From Palsa-504 sp963806335 (GTDB lineage: Bacteria > Actinomycetota > Actinomycetes > Streptosporangiales > Streptosporangiaceae), in the NCBI GenBank assembly GCA_963806335.1, contig CAWDXO010000007.1:62001-126000 (forward strand): a stretch of 64,000 nucleotides of DNA. The letters are read 5' to 3'. Below, one piece after another: positions 1 to 9,312 of the stretch; position 1 is the stretch's first letter, and each line of letters starts with the position of its first letter. Position numbers and translations under genes: made by a program. The notes beneath the pieces are model-generated. The model did no database searches. It saw only the letters and a list, made by a program, of their open reading frames with translations, and was not told where the DNA came from.

Positions 1-1
1 G

Positions 2-940
2 GACTACGCCGGGATCTGGCAGCGTGTCCGCGATTCCTACTTCGGCTTCGAGCTCAACTTCATGGAGAAGGGCGCTCTGGAAGCGTCCGATGAGGAGATC
101 CGGCGGGAGCTCATGTCCCGCTGGGAGGCAGGCGGGTTCGGCATCTGGCTCGGCAGCTACGTCGACATCTTCTTTAACGACGAGGCCAACGCGAAGGTCC
201 GGGAGTTCCTGCACGAGCGGATCCGCGAGACGATCGAGGACCCGCAGACCGCTGAGCTGCTAATCCCGAAGGGGTACCCGTTCGGCTGCAAGCGGAACCC
301 GCTCGACTCCGGCTACTACGAGACGTTCAACCTTCCGCACGTTCACCTCGTCGACGTCAAGGCCAACCCGATCGCCGAGATCACGGCGGCCGGGGTGCGG
401 CTCGTCGACGGCGCGGAGTATGAGTTCGACGCGATCGTCTACGCGACCGGGTTCGATGCCATGACCGGGCCGCTCAACAGGATCGACATCCGGGGCCGCG
501 GCGGGCAGCTGCTGCGCGAGAAGTGGGCCGAAGGCCCGCGCACCTACCTCGGGCTGACCAGTGCGGGGTTCCCGAACCTGTTCCTGATTACCGGGCCGCA
601 GAGCCCGTCGGTGCTATCGAACATGCCGGTCTCGATCGAGCAGCACGTCGAGTTCATCGCCAGGATCATCGGCGACATGCGCGACCGCGGCACCGGGACG
701 ATCGAACCGACCACCCAGGCCGAGGACGCCTGGGTGGCGCACAACCAGGAGCTGGCGCAGGCCACGCTGTTCCCGACGGCGGATACCTGGTACATGGGCG
801 CGAACATCCCGGGCAAGCCGCGGGTGTTCATGCCCAGCCTCGACTTCGTCGGTCCCTACCGGCACAGATGCGACGAGATCGCGGATAACGGTTACCAGGG
901 CTTCGTGCTCGGCCGGGCTCCCTCGGCCGTCAACCACTAA
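2..940 (+). CDS. Flavin-containing monooxygenase (type I Baeyer-Villiger-like), C-terminal part
   Basis: The gene enters from the left edge and reads in frame from base 2, so the N-terminal FAD Rossmann motif is not visible. About 313 C-terminal residues remain. The segment CKRNPLDSGYYETFN, the ATG-type motif DAIVYATGFDAMTG and the stretch FPNLFLITGPQSPSVLSN are typical of cyclohexanone/phenylacetone monooxygenases, which insert oxygen next to a ketone using NADPH and FAD. The stop codon lies 13 bp before a hydrolase-fold gene on the same strand, so a ketone to ester to acid relay is possible. Family is clear; the substrate is not. Confidence 0.9.
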   Translation, partial: DYAGIWQRVRDSYFGFELNFMEKGALEASDEEIRRELMSRWEAGGFGIWLGSYVDIFFNDEANAKVREFLHERIRETIEDPQTAELLIPKGYPFGCKRNPLDSGYYETFNLPHVHLVDVKANPIAEITAAGVRLVDGAEYEFDAIVYATGFDAMTGPLNRIDIRGRGGQLLREKWAEGPRTYLGLTSAGFPNLFLITGPQSPSVLSNMPVSIEQHVEFIARIIGDMRDRGTGTIEPTTQAEDAWVAHNQELAQATLFPTADTWYMGANIPGKPRVFMPSLDFVGPYRHRCDEIADNGYQGFVLGRAPSAVNH

Positions 941-953
941 GGAGCAGATCACA

Positions 954-2015
954 GTGATCGACAACCCGTACTACTCCGATGAGTTCCACGGCGACTACGA
1001 CATGGTCAGCGTCGGCCGCCTGGACCTGGAGGAGGGCGGTTCCATCCCCGACTGCCAGCTGGCGGTGGCTACCTTCGGCGAGCTCAACCAGGCCAGGGAC
1101 AACGCGATCCTCATCCCGACCTGGTACTCGGGCACGCATCAGATCTGGCGTGACATCTATATCGGCCCCGGTCACGCGCTGAATCCCGAGCGGTACTTCA
1201 TCGTCGCGATCAACCAGATCGGCAGCGGCCTGTCCATCTCGCCGCACAACGCCGACGGCCCGAACGCGGCGCTGGCGATGTCCCGATTCCCCCGGGTGCG
1301 CATCGGCGACGACGTGGTGGCACAGGAGCGGCTGCTGCGCGAGCACTTCGGGATTGACAAGCTGGCGCTGGTCGTAGGCGGGTCGATGGGCGCCCAGCAG
1401 ACCTACGAATGGGCGGTACGGTTCCCCGACCGGGTCCTGAGGGCCGCTCCCATCGCGGGCACCGCGCAGAACACCCCGCACGATTTCCTGCTGGCCGAGA
1501 CCATGCGGGAAGCCATCATGTCCGATCCGGGCTGGGACGGCGGGGAGTACAAGTCCAACACCGACGTCGCCGACGGCATGGTGCGGCAAGCGCACCTGTG
1601 GGCAGTCGTCGGCTTCTCCACCGAATTCTGGAAGCAGGAGATCTGGCGCGCGCTGGAGTTCGAGTCCAGGGAAGCGTTCATCACCGGCTTCCTGGAGCCC
1701 TACTTCACCGTGATGGACCCCGACGACCTGCTCACCCAGTCATGGAAGTGGCAGCGCGGCGACGTGGCCAGGCACGCCGGCGGAGACCTGACCGCCGCCC
1801 TCGGGCGTATCACCGCCAAGACCTTCGTCATCCCCATCGACGAGGACCTGCTGTTCCCGCCGCGCGACTGCGCTGCGGAGCAGGAACTGATACCAGGCAG
1901 CGAACTGCGGGTCGTAAACGACATCCTGGGTCACCTCGGCCTGTTCGGCGTGGCGCCGACCTTCATGCCGCAGATCGACCAGCACCTGGGCGACCTGCTG
2001 GCGACCCCGGTCTGA
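954..2015 (+). CDS. Alpha/beta-fold hydrolase of the MetX (homoserine O-acetyltransferase-like) family
   Basis: 353 residues with a GTG start and a GGAG ribosome site 10 bp upstream. The nucleophile elbow is VGGSMGAQQ (Ser about 144). A late Asp in IPIDEDLLFPP and a His in LGHLGLFG complete a plausible catalytic triad. The overall pattern, including the early NPERYFIVAINQIGSG segment, is MetX-like. Many members of this superfamily are hydrolases rather than acetyltransferases, and no methionine gene is nearby. Coupling to the upstream monooxygenase suggests hydrolysis of an ester or lactone product; this role is inferred from position only. Confidence 0.85.
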   Translation: MIDNPYYSDEFHGDYDMVSVGRLDLEEGGSIPDCQLAVATFGELNQARDNAILIPTWYSGTHQIWRDIYIGPGHALNPERYFIVAINQIGSGLSISPHNADGPNAALAMSRFPRVRIGDDVVAQERLLREHFGIDKLALVVGGSMGAQQTYEWAVRFPDRVLRAAPIAGTAQNTPHDFLLAETMREAIMSDPGWDGGEYKSNTDVADGMVRQAHLWAVVGFSTEFWKQEIWRALEFESREAFITGFLEPYFTVMDPDDLLTQSWKWQRGDVARHAGGDLTAALGRITAKTFVIPIDEDLLFPPRDCAAEQELIPGSELRVVNDILGHLGLFGVAPTFMPQIDQHLGDLLATPV

Positions 2016-2021
2016 GGCGGA

Positions 2022-2310
2022 TTAGCCAGCGGCGCCGGAGACCGTGGGCAGCACTATCTCGAACGTCGAGCCATGGTCGCTGGCGCCGCGGGCGCGGACC
2101 GAGCCGTGGTGGGCTTCGGCGATGGCCTGCCACGCGCTGCAGCTCCTCCATCACGGTCAGCCGCTCCTGGGTGGCCGCCAGCCGCCTGCGGCCATGCCAG
2201 ACCATCACCAGGAACATCAGCGCGATCAGCGGGACTTCGGCGAGGTAATCCGCGTCCTGCTCTGCCTTGAGGACCTGCACGCCGATGATGCCGCCGGTGG
2301 CCAGCGTCAC
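2022..2310 (-). pseudogene. Sensor histidine kinase remnant with the core deleted
   Basis: On the minus strand a GTG at 2310 opens a frame with a hydrophobic helix (VPLIALMFLVMVWH) and a coiled-coil-like linker (RRRLAATQERLTVMEEL). Around 2140 the frame must change to continue as AWQAIAEAHHGSVRARG then STFEIVLPTVSG and a TAA stop at 2022-2024. That second part matches the extreme C-terminal end of a histidine kinase ATPase domain. The phospho-accepting His region and most of the ATPase domain are absent. It is the two ends of a kinase joined by a deletion, not a working gene. No partner response regulator is seen. Confidence 0.6.
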
Positions 2311-2532
2311 CGCCGGGGGTCGTGGTAGTACATCACTTGAGCGGCATATCCGTAAAAAAGGGAACTAAAAGTTTGCACTGAAGGGGGGTCAGGGTCAACA
2401 GTTAGTGCCAGGGGCTGGCTCGTGATGGCCCGTAGGTCCAGATATTGATCATCGGTGAATCCGGGGCGATCGCCGATGAGAAACGCGACGCGGGACCGTC
2501 TAAACAGCCAGGACGGCACGGGAGGATCGGGC

Positions 2533-4647
2533 ATGACCAGGGTAAGGGCAATAGTGGGTGCTCCGGCGGGCCGCCGGACTAAGTGGCTAGTGCTGGTGTT
2601 CTGGCTGGTCGTGGTGGCGGTGGCCGGACCGCTTTCCGGGAAGCTGATGGGCGCGGAGAAGAACGACGCCTCGGCGTGGCTGCCGCCCAAGGCGGAGTCA
2701 ACGCAGGTCCTGAACCTGCGGTCACATTTCGTGTCACCCAACGTGTACCCGGCCGTGGTGGTCTATGACCGGCCCGGGGGCCTGACCGCCGCGGACAAGG
2801 CGAAGGCGACCGCCGACGCGGCCCGCTTCGCCGGCGTGGCCCGCGTGGTCCAGGGCCAGGTGACCGGGCCGTTCGTGTCCAAGGACGGCCAGGCGATCGA
2901 GACGATCGTCCCCGTCAACCTCGGCAAGAACGGCTGGAACAGCGCCGGCCCCGCCGCCGACGCACTCCGGGGCATCGCCCAGGCCGGCGCCAGCGGCCTG
3001 ACGGTTCATATCGCGGGCCCGCTGGGCTACGCGGCCGACTCCGGCAAGGCGTTCAAGGGTATCGACGGCACGCTGCTGTATTCCGCGCTGGCGGTCGTCA
3101 TCATCATCCTGCTGATCACCTACCGCAGCCCGACCCTCTGGCTGCTGCCGGTGATCTCCGCCGGAGTGGCGCTGATCACCGCCGAGGCGGTGATCTACCT
3201 GCTGGCCGCGCACGCCGGGCTGACCGTGAACGCGCAGAGCGCGGGCATCCTGGACGTGCTGGTGTTCGGCGCCGGCACCGACTACGCGCTGCTGCTGACC
3301 GCCAGGTACCGCGAGGAGCTGCGGCGGCACGAGGACCGGCACGCCGCGATGGCGGTGGCACTGCGCCGGGCCGGGCCGGCGATCCTTGCCAGCGCCGGCA
3401 CGGTGATCCTGAGCCTGCTGACCCTGACCCTGGCCGAGCTGAATTCCACCAAGAGCATGGGACCGGTGCTGGCGATCGGCGTCTTCGTCGCGCTGCTGGC
3501 GATGATGACGCTGCTGCCGGCCCTGCTGGTGATCACCGGGCGCTGGGTGTTCTGGCCCGTCAAGCCCCAGTTCGGCTCGGCGGAGCCTACGAGCCGGGGT
3601 TTCTGGGCGCGGACCGGCCGCCGCATCGCCGTACGCCCGCGGGTGGTCTGGATCACCACGGCCCTTATTCTCGGCGTGATGGCCCTTGGGCTGATCGGGC
3701 TGAAGGCGAGCGGGCTGACGAACGCGGAGTCGTTCCGCGGCCACCCGGACTCGGTGACCGGGCAGACCCTGCTCGACCAGCACTTCCCGGCGGGAGCGGG
3801 GCAGCCGGTCGAGGTGTTCGGCAACGCGGCTTCGGCCGCGCAACTATACGCGGCGCTGCGGGCGGTACCCGGCATCACCGGCGTGACCTCGCCGGTGATC
3901 CAGGGCGGGCATGCCTACCTCGAAGGCACCCTGACCTCGGCCCCGGACAGCCAGGCCGCGTACGACACCATCGACCGGGCCCGTGCCGCCGTGCACGCCG
4001 TCCCGGGCGCCGACGCGCTGGTCGGCGGTAACACCGCGGTCAACCTGGATGTCCAGCGAGCCGCCGCGCACGACCGGAACCTGATCATCCCGATCATCCT
4101 GGCCGTCGTGTTCGTCATCCTCTGCCTGCTGCTGCGAGCGCTGGTCGCGCCGGTCATGCTCGTCGCGACCGTGGTGCTCTCGTTCGCGGCGGCCCTCGGG
4201 GTGAGCGCGCTGTTCTTCAACCACGTGTTCAACTTCGGCGGCGCGGACACCTCCTTCCCGCTGTTCGTGTTCGTGTTCCTGGTCGCCCTGGGCATCGACT
4301 ACAACATCTTCCTGATGACCCGGGTGCGCGAGGAAGCCCAGCGGCATGGCGCCCGCACCGGCGCGCTGACCGGCCTGGCCGCCACCGGCGGGGTGATCAC
4401 CTCGGCCGGTTGCGTGCTGGCCGGGACCTTCGCCGTGCTCGGCACCCTTCCGGTCACGTTCTTGACCGAACTCGGCTTCGCCGTCGCGTTCGGGGTGCTG
4501 CTCGACACCATCGTGGTCCGTTCGATCCTGGTCACCGCGCTGAACCTGGATCTGGGCCGGTGGGTCTGGTGGCCGAGCAGGCTCGCCCGCGAGCCCAGCC
4601 CGGAAGACGAACTCGCCGGCGAGCAGCCGGCCGCCGCCGTGCCGTAA
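2533..4647 (+). CDS. MMPL-family RND transporter
   Basis: 704 residues from the ATG at 2533, chosen because GGAGGA lies 7 bp upstream; an upstream in-frame ATG at 2455 has no such site. It has the MmpL duplicated layout: TM1 near residues 18-37, a periplasmic loop, and a first transmembrane block carrying VFGAGTDYALLLTARYREEL (about 243-262). A second TM1-like helix lies near 370, followed by a second block with LGIDYNIFLMTRVREE (about 586-601). The paired GTDY/GIDY motifs are the proton-relay Asp-Tyr pairs of the family. It probably exports a lipid or drug-like molecule. A three-copy 16-bp repeat follows the stop. Confidence 0.93.
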   Translation: MTRVRAIVGAPAGRRTKWLVLVFWLVVVAVAGPLSGKLMGAEKNDASAWLPPKAESTQVLNLRSHFVSPNVYPAVVVYDRPGGLTAADKAKATADAARFAGVARVVQGQVTGPFVSKDGQAIETIVPVNLGKNGWNSAGPAADALRGIAQAGASGLTVHIAGPLGYAADSGKAFKGIDGTLLYSALAVVIIILLITYRSPTLWLLPVISAGVALITAEAVIYLLAAHAGLTVNAQSAGILDVLVFGAGTDYALLLTARYREELRRHEDRHAAMAVALRRAGPAILASAGTVILSLLTLTLAELNSTKSMGPVLAIGVFVALLAMMTLLPALLVITGRWVFWPVKPQFGSAEPTSRGFWARTGRRIAVRPRVVWITTALILGVMALGLIGLKASGLTNAESFRGHPDSVTGQTLLDQHFPAGAGQPVEVFGNAASAAQLYAALRAVPGITGVTSPVIQGGHAYLEGTLTSAPDSQAAYDTIDRARAAVHAVPGADALVGGNTAVNLDVQRAAAHDRNLIIPIILAVVFVILCLLLRALVAPVMLVATVVLSFAAALGVSALFFNHVFNFGGADTSFPLFVFVFLVALGIDYNIFLMTRVREEAQRHGARTGALTGLAATGGVITSAGCVLAGTFAVLGTLPVTFLTELGFAVAFGVLLDTIVVRSILVTALNLDLGRWVWWPSRLAREPSPEDELAGEQPAAAVP

Positions 4648-4649
4648 TC

Positions 4650-4696
4650 GGCCCAGGCGGGTATGGGCCCAGGCGGGTATGGGCCCAGGCGGGTAT
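4650..4696. repeat. Tandem repeat, 16-bp unit x3, just after the MMPL gene
   Basis: The unit GGGCCCAGGCGGGTAT occurs three times (first copy one base short), starting 2 bp past the TAA stop at 4645-4647. There is no obvious hairpin or U-tract, so it is not a classical terminator. Confidence 0.9.
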
Positions 4697-4822
4697 GAAG
4701 GCCCTCGGCAGCAGCGAGGACCGGTAAAACGGTATTTCTGGTCTGACAAGTCAGGATTAGGTTAGCGTGTGAATGGATACGATCCCGCCGATGCCTAAAT
4801 CCGATTTGTCCGGGGAGGAAAC

Positions 4823-5317
4823 ATGAGCAGCAGCGACACCTTCGTCGCCAACTCCGAGCGGTATGCCGCCCACTTCGACAAGGGCGACCTGCCGCTGCCG
4901 CCCGCTTCTCACGTCGCCGTGGTCGCCTGCATGGACGCCCGGCTCAACCCGTACGGCGTGCTCGGGCTTTCCGAGGGCGACGCCCACGTCATCCGCAACG
5001 CCGGGGGCGTCGTGACCGACGACGTCATCCGGTCGCTGACCATCTCGCAGCGACTGCTCGGCACCAATGAGATCATCCTCATCCACCACACCGAGTGCGG
5101 GATGCTCACCTTCCACGACGACGACGTGAAGGCCCAGATCGAGGCCGACACCGGGATCCGGCCGCCGTTCGCCCTCGAGGCCTTCCCCGACCTGGAGAGC
5201 GACGTCCGCCAGTCCATCGCCCGGATCAAGGCCAGTCCCTACATCCCGAACAAGGACTCCGTCCGCGGCTTCATCTACGAAGTCGGAACCGGCCGCCTGG
5301 TTGAGGTCAAGGACTGA
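4823..5317 (+). CDS. Beta-class carbonic anhydrase
   Basis: 164 residues; the ATG is preceded by GGGGAGGAA. The zinc ligands are visible as Cys36 in VACMDARL, His89 and Cys92 in HHTECG, and the Asp38-Arg40 dyad is intact. Length and the ending YEVGTGRLVEV match the short actinobacterial class (Rv1284-like). It interconverts CO2 and bicarbonate in the cytoplasm, supplying bicarbonate to biotin-dependent carboxylases such as the one encoded at 28-35 kb; that link is inferred. Confidence 0.95.
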   Translation: MSSSDTFVANSERYAAHFDKGDLPLPPASHVAVVACMDARLNPYGVLGLSEGDAHVIRNAGGVVTDDVIRSLTISQRLLGTNEIILIHHTECGMLTFHDDDVKAQIEADTGIRPPFALEAFPDLESDVRQSIARIKASPYIPNKDSVRGFIYEVGTGRLVEVKD

Positions 5318-5332
5318 TCACTGCCGAACCTC

Positions 5333-5362
5333 GCGCCCGCGTCGATTCGCCGGCGCGGGCGC
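5333..5362. terminator. GC-rich hairpin after the carbonic anhydrase gene
   Basis: Perfect 9-bp stem GCGCCCGCG / CGCGGGCGC with a 12-base loop, 16 bp after the carbonic anhydrase stop and 17 bp before the PaaX gene start. No U-tract. It may end the first transcript or act as an operator for the second. Confidence 0.45.
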
Positions 5363-5379
5363 CTTGGTATCGTCACTCC

Positions 5380-6237
5380 GTGACGGCCGTAGCAGAAGCG
5401 AACGAGCCGGACGGGGAGGCCACCGGTTCGGCCCGGCCGCGGCACTTGATCGTCACGGTCTACGGGCTCTACGCCAGGTCCGATGGCGGCTGGCTGTCGG
5501 TGGCGGCCCTCGTCCGGCTGCTCGCAGATGTCGGTGTGGAAGAAGCGGCGGTCCGTTCGGCCATATCACGATTGAAGAGACGGGGCATCCTGCAGTCGCG
5601 GCGGTACGGCGGCGCGGCGGGCTACCAGCTGTCCGCCGGGGCCCTGGCGATTTTGCGCGAGGGGGACGCCCGGATCTTCCGGCGGCGGCGGGCGACGCTC
5701 GCCGACGGCTGGCTGCTGGCGATCTTCTCCGTGCCGGAAACCGAACGCCACCGGCGGCACGTACTGCGCTCGGAGCTGACCAGGCTCGGGTTCGGGATGG
5801 TCGCCCCCGGGGTCTGGATCGTGCCCGCCCATCCGCAGGACACCACGGCCGAGACCCTGCGGCGGCTCGAGCTCGACGCCTATGCCAACCTGTTCCACGC
5901 CGATCACCTCGCCTTCGGTGATCCGGCCGTCAAGATCCGCGACTGGTGGGACCTGGAGGAGCTAGAGCGCCAGTACGAATCGTTTATCCGGGCGCACGAG
6001 GCCGCCCGGCGGCGCTGGGAGGCCGGCAGCCCGGCGGCCGCGGAGCACGAGGCCTTCGCCGATTACGTGCGGGTCCTCACCGACTGGCGGCGGCTGCCCT
6101 ACCTCGACCCCGGCCTGCCCGCCGAACTGCTGCCCGATGGCTGGATCGGCATCCGCGCCGCCGAGGAGTTCTTCACCCTGCGCGCGCTGCTGGAGGAACC
6201 GGCGCGCGCGTACGTGCGGAAGGTCATCAGCGGCTGA
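5380..6237 (+). CDS. PaaX-family transcriptional regulator
   Basis: 285 residues from a GTG. The N-terminal winged helix (about 20-95) reads LIVTVYGLYARSDGGWLSV then AAVRSAISRLKRRGIL. It is followed by the PaaX central region (WLLAIFSVPETERHRRHVLRSEL) and the C-terminal PaaX_C region (RLPYLDPGLPAELLPDGW). PaaX proteins repress aryl-CoA catabolism and respond to CoA thioesters such as phenylacetyl-CoA. Its neighbours are an aryl-CoA type monooxygenase and ligase, so it probably senses an aryl-CoA intermediate. Its 3' end overlaps the convergent RidA gene by 11 bp. Confidence 0.93.
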   Translation: MTAVAEANEPDGEATGSARPRHLIVTVYGLYARSDGGWLSVAALVRLLADVGVEEAAVRSAISRLKRRGILQSRRYGGAAGYQLSAGALAILREGDARIFRRRRATLADGWLLAIFSVPETERHRRHVLRSELTRLGFGMVAPGVWIVPAHPQDTTAETLRRLELDAYANLFHADHLAFGDPAVKIRDWWDLEELERQYESFIRAHEAARRRWEAGSPAAAEHEAFADYVRVLTDWRRLPYLDPGLPAELLPDGWIGIRAAEEFFTLRALLEEPARAYVRKVISG

Positions 6238-6628
6238 CCGCCGCGATGCCCTGGATCTCGACCAGCGCCTCAGGGACCCACAGCCGCGTCACGCCGACGC
6301 CGGCCATGGCCGGGTAGTCGGTGCCGGCCAGCCGCCGCCACACCGCGCCGATCTCGCGGCCGTGCGCCTGGTAGTCCTCGACGTCGGTGATGTAGATGGT
6401 CAGGCTGACCAGGTCACCCGGACCGCCGCCCGCCGCGGCCAGCGCGGTGAGCAGGTTGGTGAGCGCCTGCTCGAACTGCGGCACGACGCCGCCGGGCACG
6501 ATCGTGCCGTCCCGGCCCGTCCCGAGCTGGCCCGCCAGGAACACCAGCCGGCTCGAGGTCACGGACACGGCATGGGAGAAGCCCGATGGGGCGCCGAGTT
6601 CGGCGGGATTGATCCGCTCCAGGTTCAT
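6227..6628 (-). CDS. RidA/YjgF family enamine-imine deaminase
   Basis: 133 residues, full length for the family. The N-terminal FSHAVSVTSSRLVFLAGQLG, the central QFEQALTNLLTALAAAG and VSLTIYITDVEDY, and the C-terminal EALVEIQGIAAV match RidA trimers, which hydrolyse reactive enamines and imines to ketone plus ammonia. It is divergent from the fused monooxygenase/reductase gene (77 bp apart). In 2-aminobenzoyl-CoA catabolism such a deaminase could remove the ring amino group after dearomatisation; this specific role is inferred from neighbours. Confidence 0.9.
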   Translation of the reverse strand: MNLERINPAELGAPSGFSHAVSVTSSRLVFLAGQLGTGRDGTIVPGGVVPQFEQALTNLLTALAAAGGGPGDLVSLTIYITDVEDYQAHGREIGAVWRRLAGTDYPAMAGVGVTRLWVPEALVEIQGIAAVSR

Positions 6629-6705
6629 GACTGCACCCTAGCGCGCGGCCGACCGCGTATCGCGTTCCATTGACGACCGTAGGAGTTGCGGCATACGGTC
6701 GAACC

Positions 6706-9171
6706 GTGCGTATCGCGGTCCTGGGCGGCGGGCCTGGCGGCCTGTACTTCGCGGCCCTCGCCAGGCAGCTGGACCCCCGGCATGAGATCACCGTCTGGGA
6801 GCGCAACGCCGCCGACGACACCTTCGGTTTCGGGGTGGTGTTCTCCGATGAGACCCTGGGCGGCATCGAGCACGCCGACGCCGGGATCTTCGCGGCGATG
6901 CGCCGCGAGTTCGCCCGCTGGGACGATATCGACGTGCACTTCCGCGGCACCACGGTCACTTCGGGCGGGCACGGCTTCGCCGCGATGAGCCGCCAGCGCC
7001 TGCTGGCCATCCTGCAAGGCCGCTGTGCCGAGCTCGGGGTACGGATCCTGTTCGGCACCCAGGCGCCGGACGTGGCCGGGCTGGCGGCGGGCCACGACCT
7101 GGTGGTAGCCGCCGACGGCATGAACTCGGCGACCCGGGAGCGGTTCGCCGGCGCGTTCGGCCCGGATCTGGAGCGCAGGCGGTGCCGCTACATCTGGCTC
7201 GGCACGGACCTGTTGTTCGACGCGTTCAAGTTCTACATCCTGGACACCCAGGCCGGGATCATGCAGGTCCACGGCTACCCGTACAGCGACCGGGCCAGCA
7301 CTTTCATCCTGGAAATGCACGAGGACGTCTGGCAGCGGGCCGGGTTCGCCGAGATCGCGGGCCGCGCGGACCTCGCGGGCCTGGCGCCCGGCGAGAGTGA
7401 TGAGGCCTCCATCGAGCTCATCCGCGGCCTGTGCGCCGACGTGCTCGGCGGCCCTGGTGCTGGCAAGCACACTCTGATGACCAACAACTCGCGGTGGACC
7501 ACCTTCACCACGGTCAGGTGCCGGACCTGGCGGCACGAGAACGTGGTGCTGCTCGGGGACGCCGCGCACACCGCGCACTTCTCGATCGGCTCGGGCACCA
7601 AGCTGGCCATGGAGGACGCGCTCGCGCTGGCCGCCTGCCTGCACGAGCAGGTGCCGGGCGGGGTTGCCGGGCGGCTGGCCGTCCGCGACGCCCTGGTCGC
7701 TTACGAGGACGAACGACGCCCGGTGGTCGCGTCCACTCAGCGGGCCGCCCAGGCCAGCCTGGAGTGGTTCGAGAACATCGGCCAGTACGCCGACCAGGAC
7801 CCGCGCCAGTTCGCCTTCAACATCGTGACCCGCAGCCGTCGGGTCACCTACGACAACCTCCGGCTGCGCGATCCGGAGTTCGTGGCCGGGCTAGACCGCT
7901 GGTTCGCCGCCGAGGCGGCGGGCGGGACGGCGGCCGGCGGGCAGGCCGCGGGCGGGGAGGCGGCGGGCGGGGAGGCGGAGCCGCGGCCGCCGATGTTCCA
8001 GCCGTTCCGGCTGGGGCGCCTGGAGCTGCCGAACCGGGTGATCGTCTCCCCGATGGACATGTACGCCGCCCGCGACGGCGTGCCAGGCGACTTCCACCTG
8101 GTCCACCTGGGCGGCAAGGCGCTGGGCGGCGCCGGGCTGGTGATGACCGAGATGGTCTGCGTCTCCCCCAGCGGCCGGATCACGCCGGGATGCACTGGCA
8201 TCTACACCGCGGAGCAGGAGGACTCCTGGCACCGCATCACGGCGTTCGTGCACGGCCAGACCGGCGCGAAGATCGGCATCCAGCTCGGGCACTCCGGCCG
8301 CAAGGGCTCGACCCGGCTGATGTGGGAGGGGATGGATGTCCCGCTGCCCGAGGGCAACTGGGAGGTCTGCGGCCCCTCGGCGCTCCCCTACACGGCGCGC
8401 AGCCAGACGCCGCGCGAGCTGAGTCCCGCGGAGCTCGACGAGATTTGCGGGCAGTTCGCCCGGGCGGCCCAGGCGGCGGCGCGGGCGGACTTCGACCTGC
8501 TCGAATTGCACTGTGCGCACGGCTATCTGCTGTCCTCGTTCCTGTCGCCGCTGACGAACCAGCGCACCGACCACTACGGCGGCTCGCTGGGGGCCCGGCT
8601 CCGTTACCCGCTCGAGGTCTTCGACGCGGTCCGGGCGGTCTGGCCGCGGGACCGGCCGATGACGGTGCGGATCTCCGCGACCGACTGGTGCGAGGGCGGC
8701 CTCGGCCTCGACGACGCGGTGGAGATCGCCCGGGCGTTCGCCGAGCACGGCGCCGCCGGGATCGACGTGTCGACCGGGCAGGTGGTCAGCGACGAGCAAC
8801 CGGCCTTCGGCCGCAGCTACCAGACGCCGTACGCCGACCGGATCCGCAACGAGATCGGCCGCTCGTGCGGCGTGGCCGTGATCGCGGTCGGCGCGATCTC
8901 CTCCTACGACGACGTGAACTCCATCATCCTGGCGGGCCGGGCTGACCTGTGCGCGCTCGGCCGGACGCACCTGTATGACCCGCAGTGGACCTTGCACGCC
9001 GCCGCCGAGCAGGGATATGCGGGTCCCGGAGCGAGCTGGCCGGACCCGTTCGCCGCGGGCCGGCGCAGGCCGCAGGCCGGACGTGCGGAGGACCCGCGGC
9101 CGCGGCTCGAGCTGATCCGGGCCGGGGCCCCGCAGACCCCGCATGCCCGCTGGCGGCCGGCTACCAGGTAA
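6706..9171 (+). CDS. Fused FAD monooxygenase / old-yellow-enzyme reductase (2-aminobenzoyl-CoA monooxygenase/reductase type)
   Basis: 821 residues from GTG 6706, which immediately precedes RIAVLGGGPGGLYFAAL; a TTG at 6670 would add 12 residues unlike the family. Residues 1-400 are a class A flavoprotein monooxygenase, with the second FAD motif LLGDAAHTAHFSIGSG. Residues 428-790 are an NADH:flavin oxidoreductase (FRLGRLELPNRVIVSPM, QLGHSGRKGSTR, HCAHGYLLSSFLSPLTNQR). The two are joined by an Ala-Gly linker built from four 15-bp units encoding AAGG plus T/Q/E (about 7915-7980). This fusion is known from 2-aminobenzoyl-CoA monooxygenase/reductase; databases often label it salicylyl-CoA 5-hydroxylase/oxidoreductase. 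It hydroxylates and reduces an aryl-CoA ring. A matching ligase lies at 11.7 kb. Confidence 0.9.
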   Translation: MRIAVLGGGPGGLYFAALARQLDPRHEITVWERNAADDTFGFGVVFSDETLGGIEHADAGIFAAMRREFARWDDIDVHFRGTTVTSGGHGFAAMSRQRLLAILQGRCAELGVRILFGTQAPDVAGLAAGHDLVVAADGMNSATRERFAGAFGPDLERRRCRYIWLGTDLLFDAFKFYILDTQAGIMQVHGYPYSDRASTFILEMHEDVWQRAGFAEIAGRADLAGLAPGESDEASIELIRGLCADVLGGPGAGKHTLMTNNSRWTTFTTVRCRTWRHENVVLLGDAAHTAHFSIGSGTKLAMEDALALAACLHEQVPGGVAGRLAVRDALVAYEDERRPVVASTQRAAQASLEWFENIGQYADQDPRQFAFNIVTRSRRVTYDNLRLRDPEFVAGLDRWFAAEAAGGTAAGGQAAGGEAAGGEAEPRPPMFQPFRLGRLELPNRVIVSPMDMYAARDGVPGDFHLVHLGGKALGGAGLVMTEMVCVSPSGRITPGCTGIYTAEQEDSWHRITAFVHGQTGAKIGIQLGHSGRKGSTRLMWEGMDVPLPEGNWEVCGPSALPYTARSQTPRELSPAELDEICGQFARAAQAAARADFDLLELHCAHGYLLSSFLSPLTNQRTDHYGGSLGARLRYPLEVFDAVRAVWPRDRPMTVRISATDWCEGGLGLDDAVEIARAFAEHGAAGIDVSTGQVVSDEQPAFGRSYQTPYADRIRNEIGRSCGVAVIAVGAISSYDDVNSIILAGRADLCALGRTHLYDPQWTLHAAAEQGYAGPGASWPDPFAAGRRRPQAGRAEDPRPRLELIRAGAPQTPHARWRPATR

Positions 9172-9296
9172 CGCTTTACCACCGGGCGAGCGGGCCTTTA
9201 GCGCGGCTTTGCCGGTGAGTAAGCGCGCCACTCGACCGCAAGAAGGGTGTTCAGAATCACAGCCAGGTGGCCGGGACTTCACCGGCATGCACTCGG

Positions 9297-9312
9297 TATA
9301 ATTCGTTATACA
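9297..9312. promoter_or_regulatory. AT-rich inverted repeat in the 9172-9641 gap
   Basis: GTATAA-ttcg-TTATAC, a perfect 6-bp inverted repeat containing a TATAAT-like -10, in the 470-bp region between the fused monooxygenase gene and pckG. About 20 bp further on, AGGCGG and CGCCGCCT form a second short hairpin. No convincing gene is seen in this gap, so what it controls is unknown. Confidence 0.35.
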
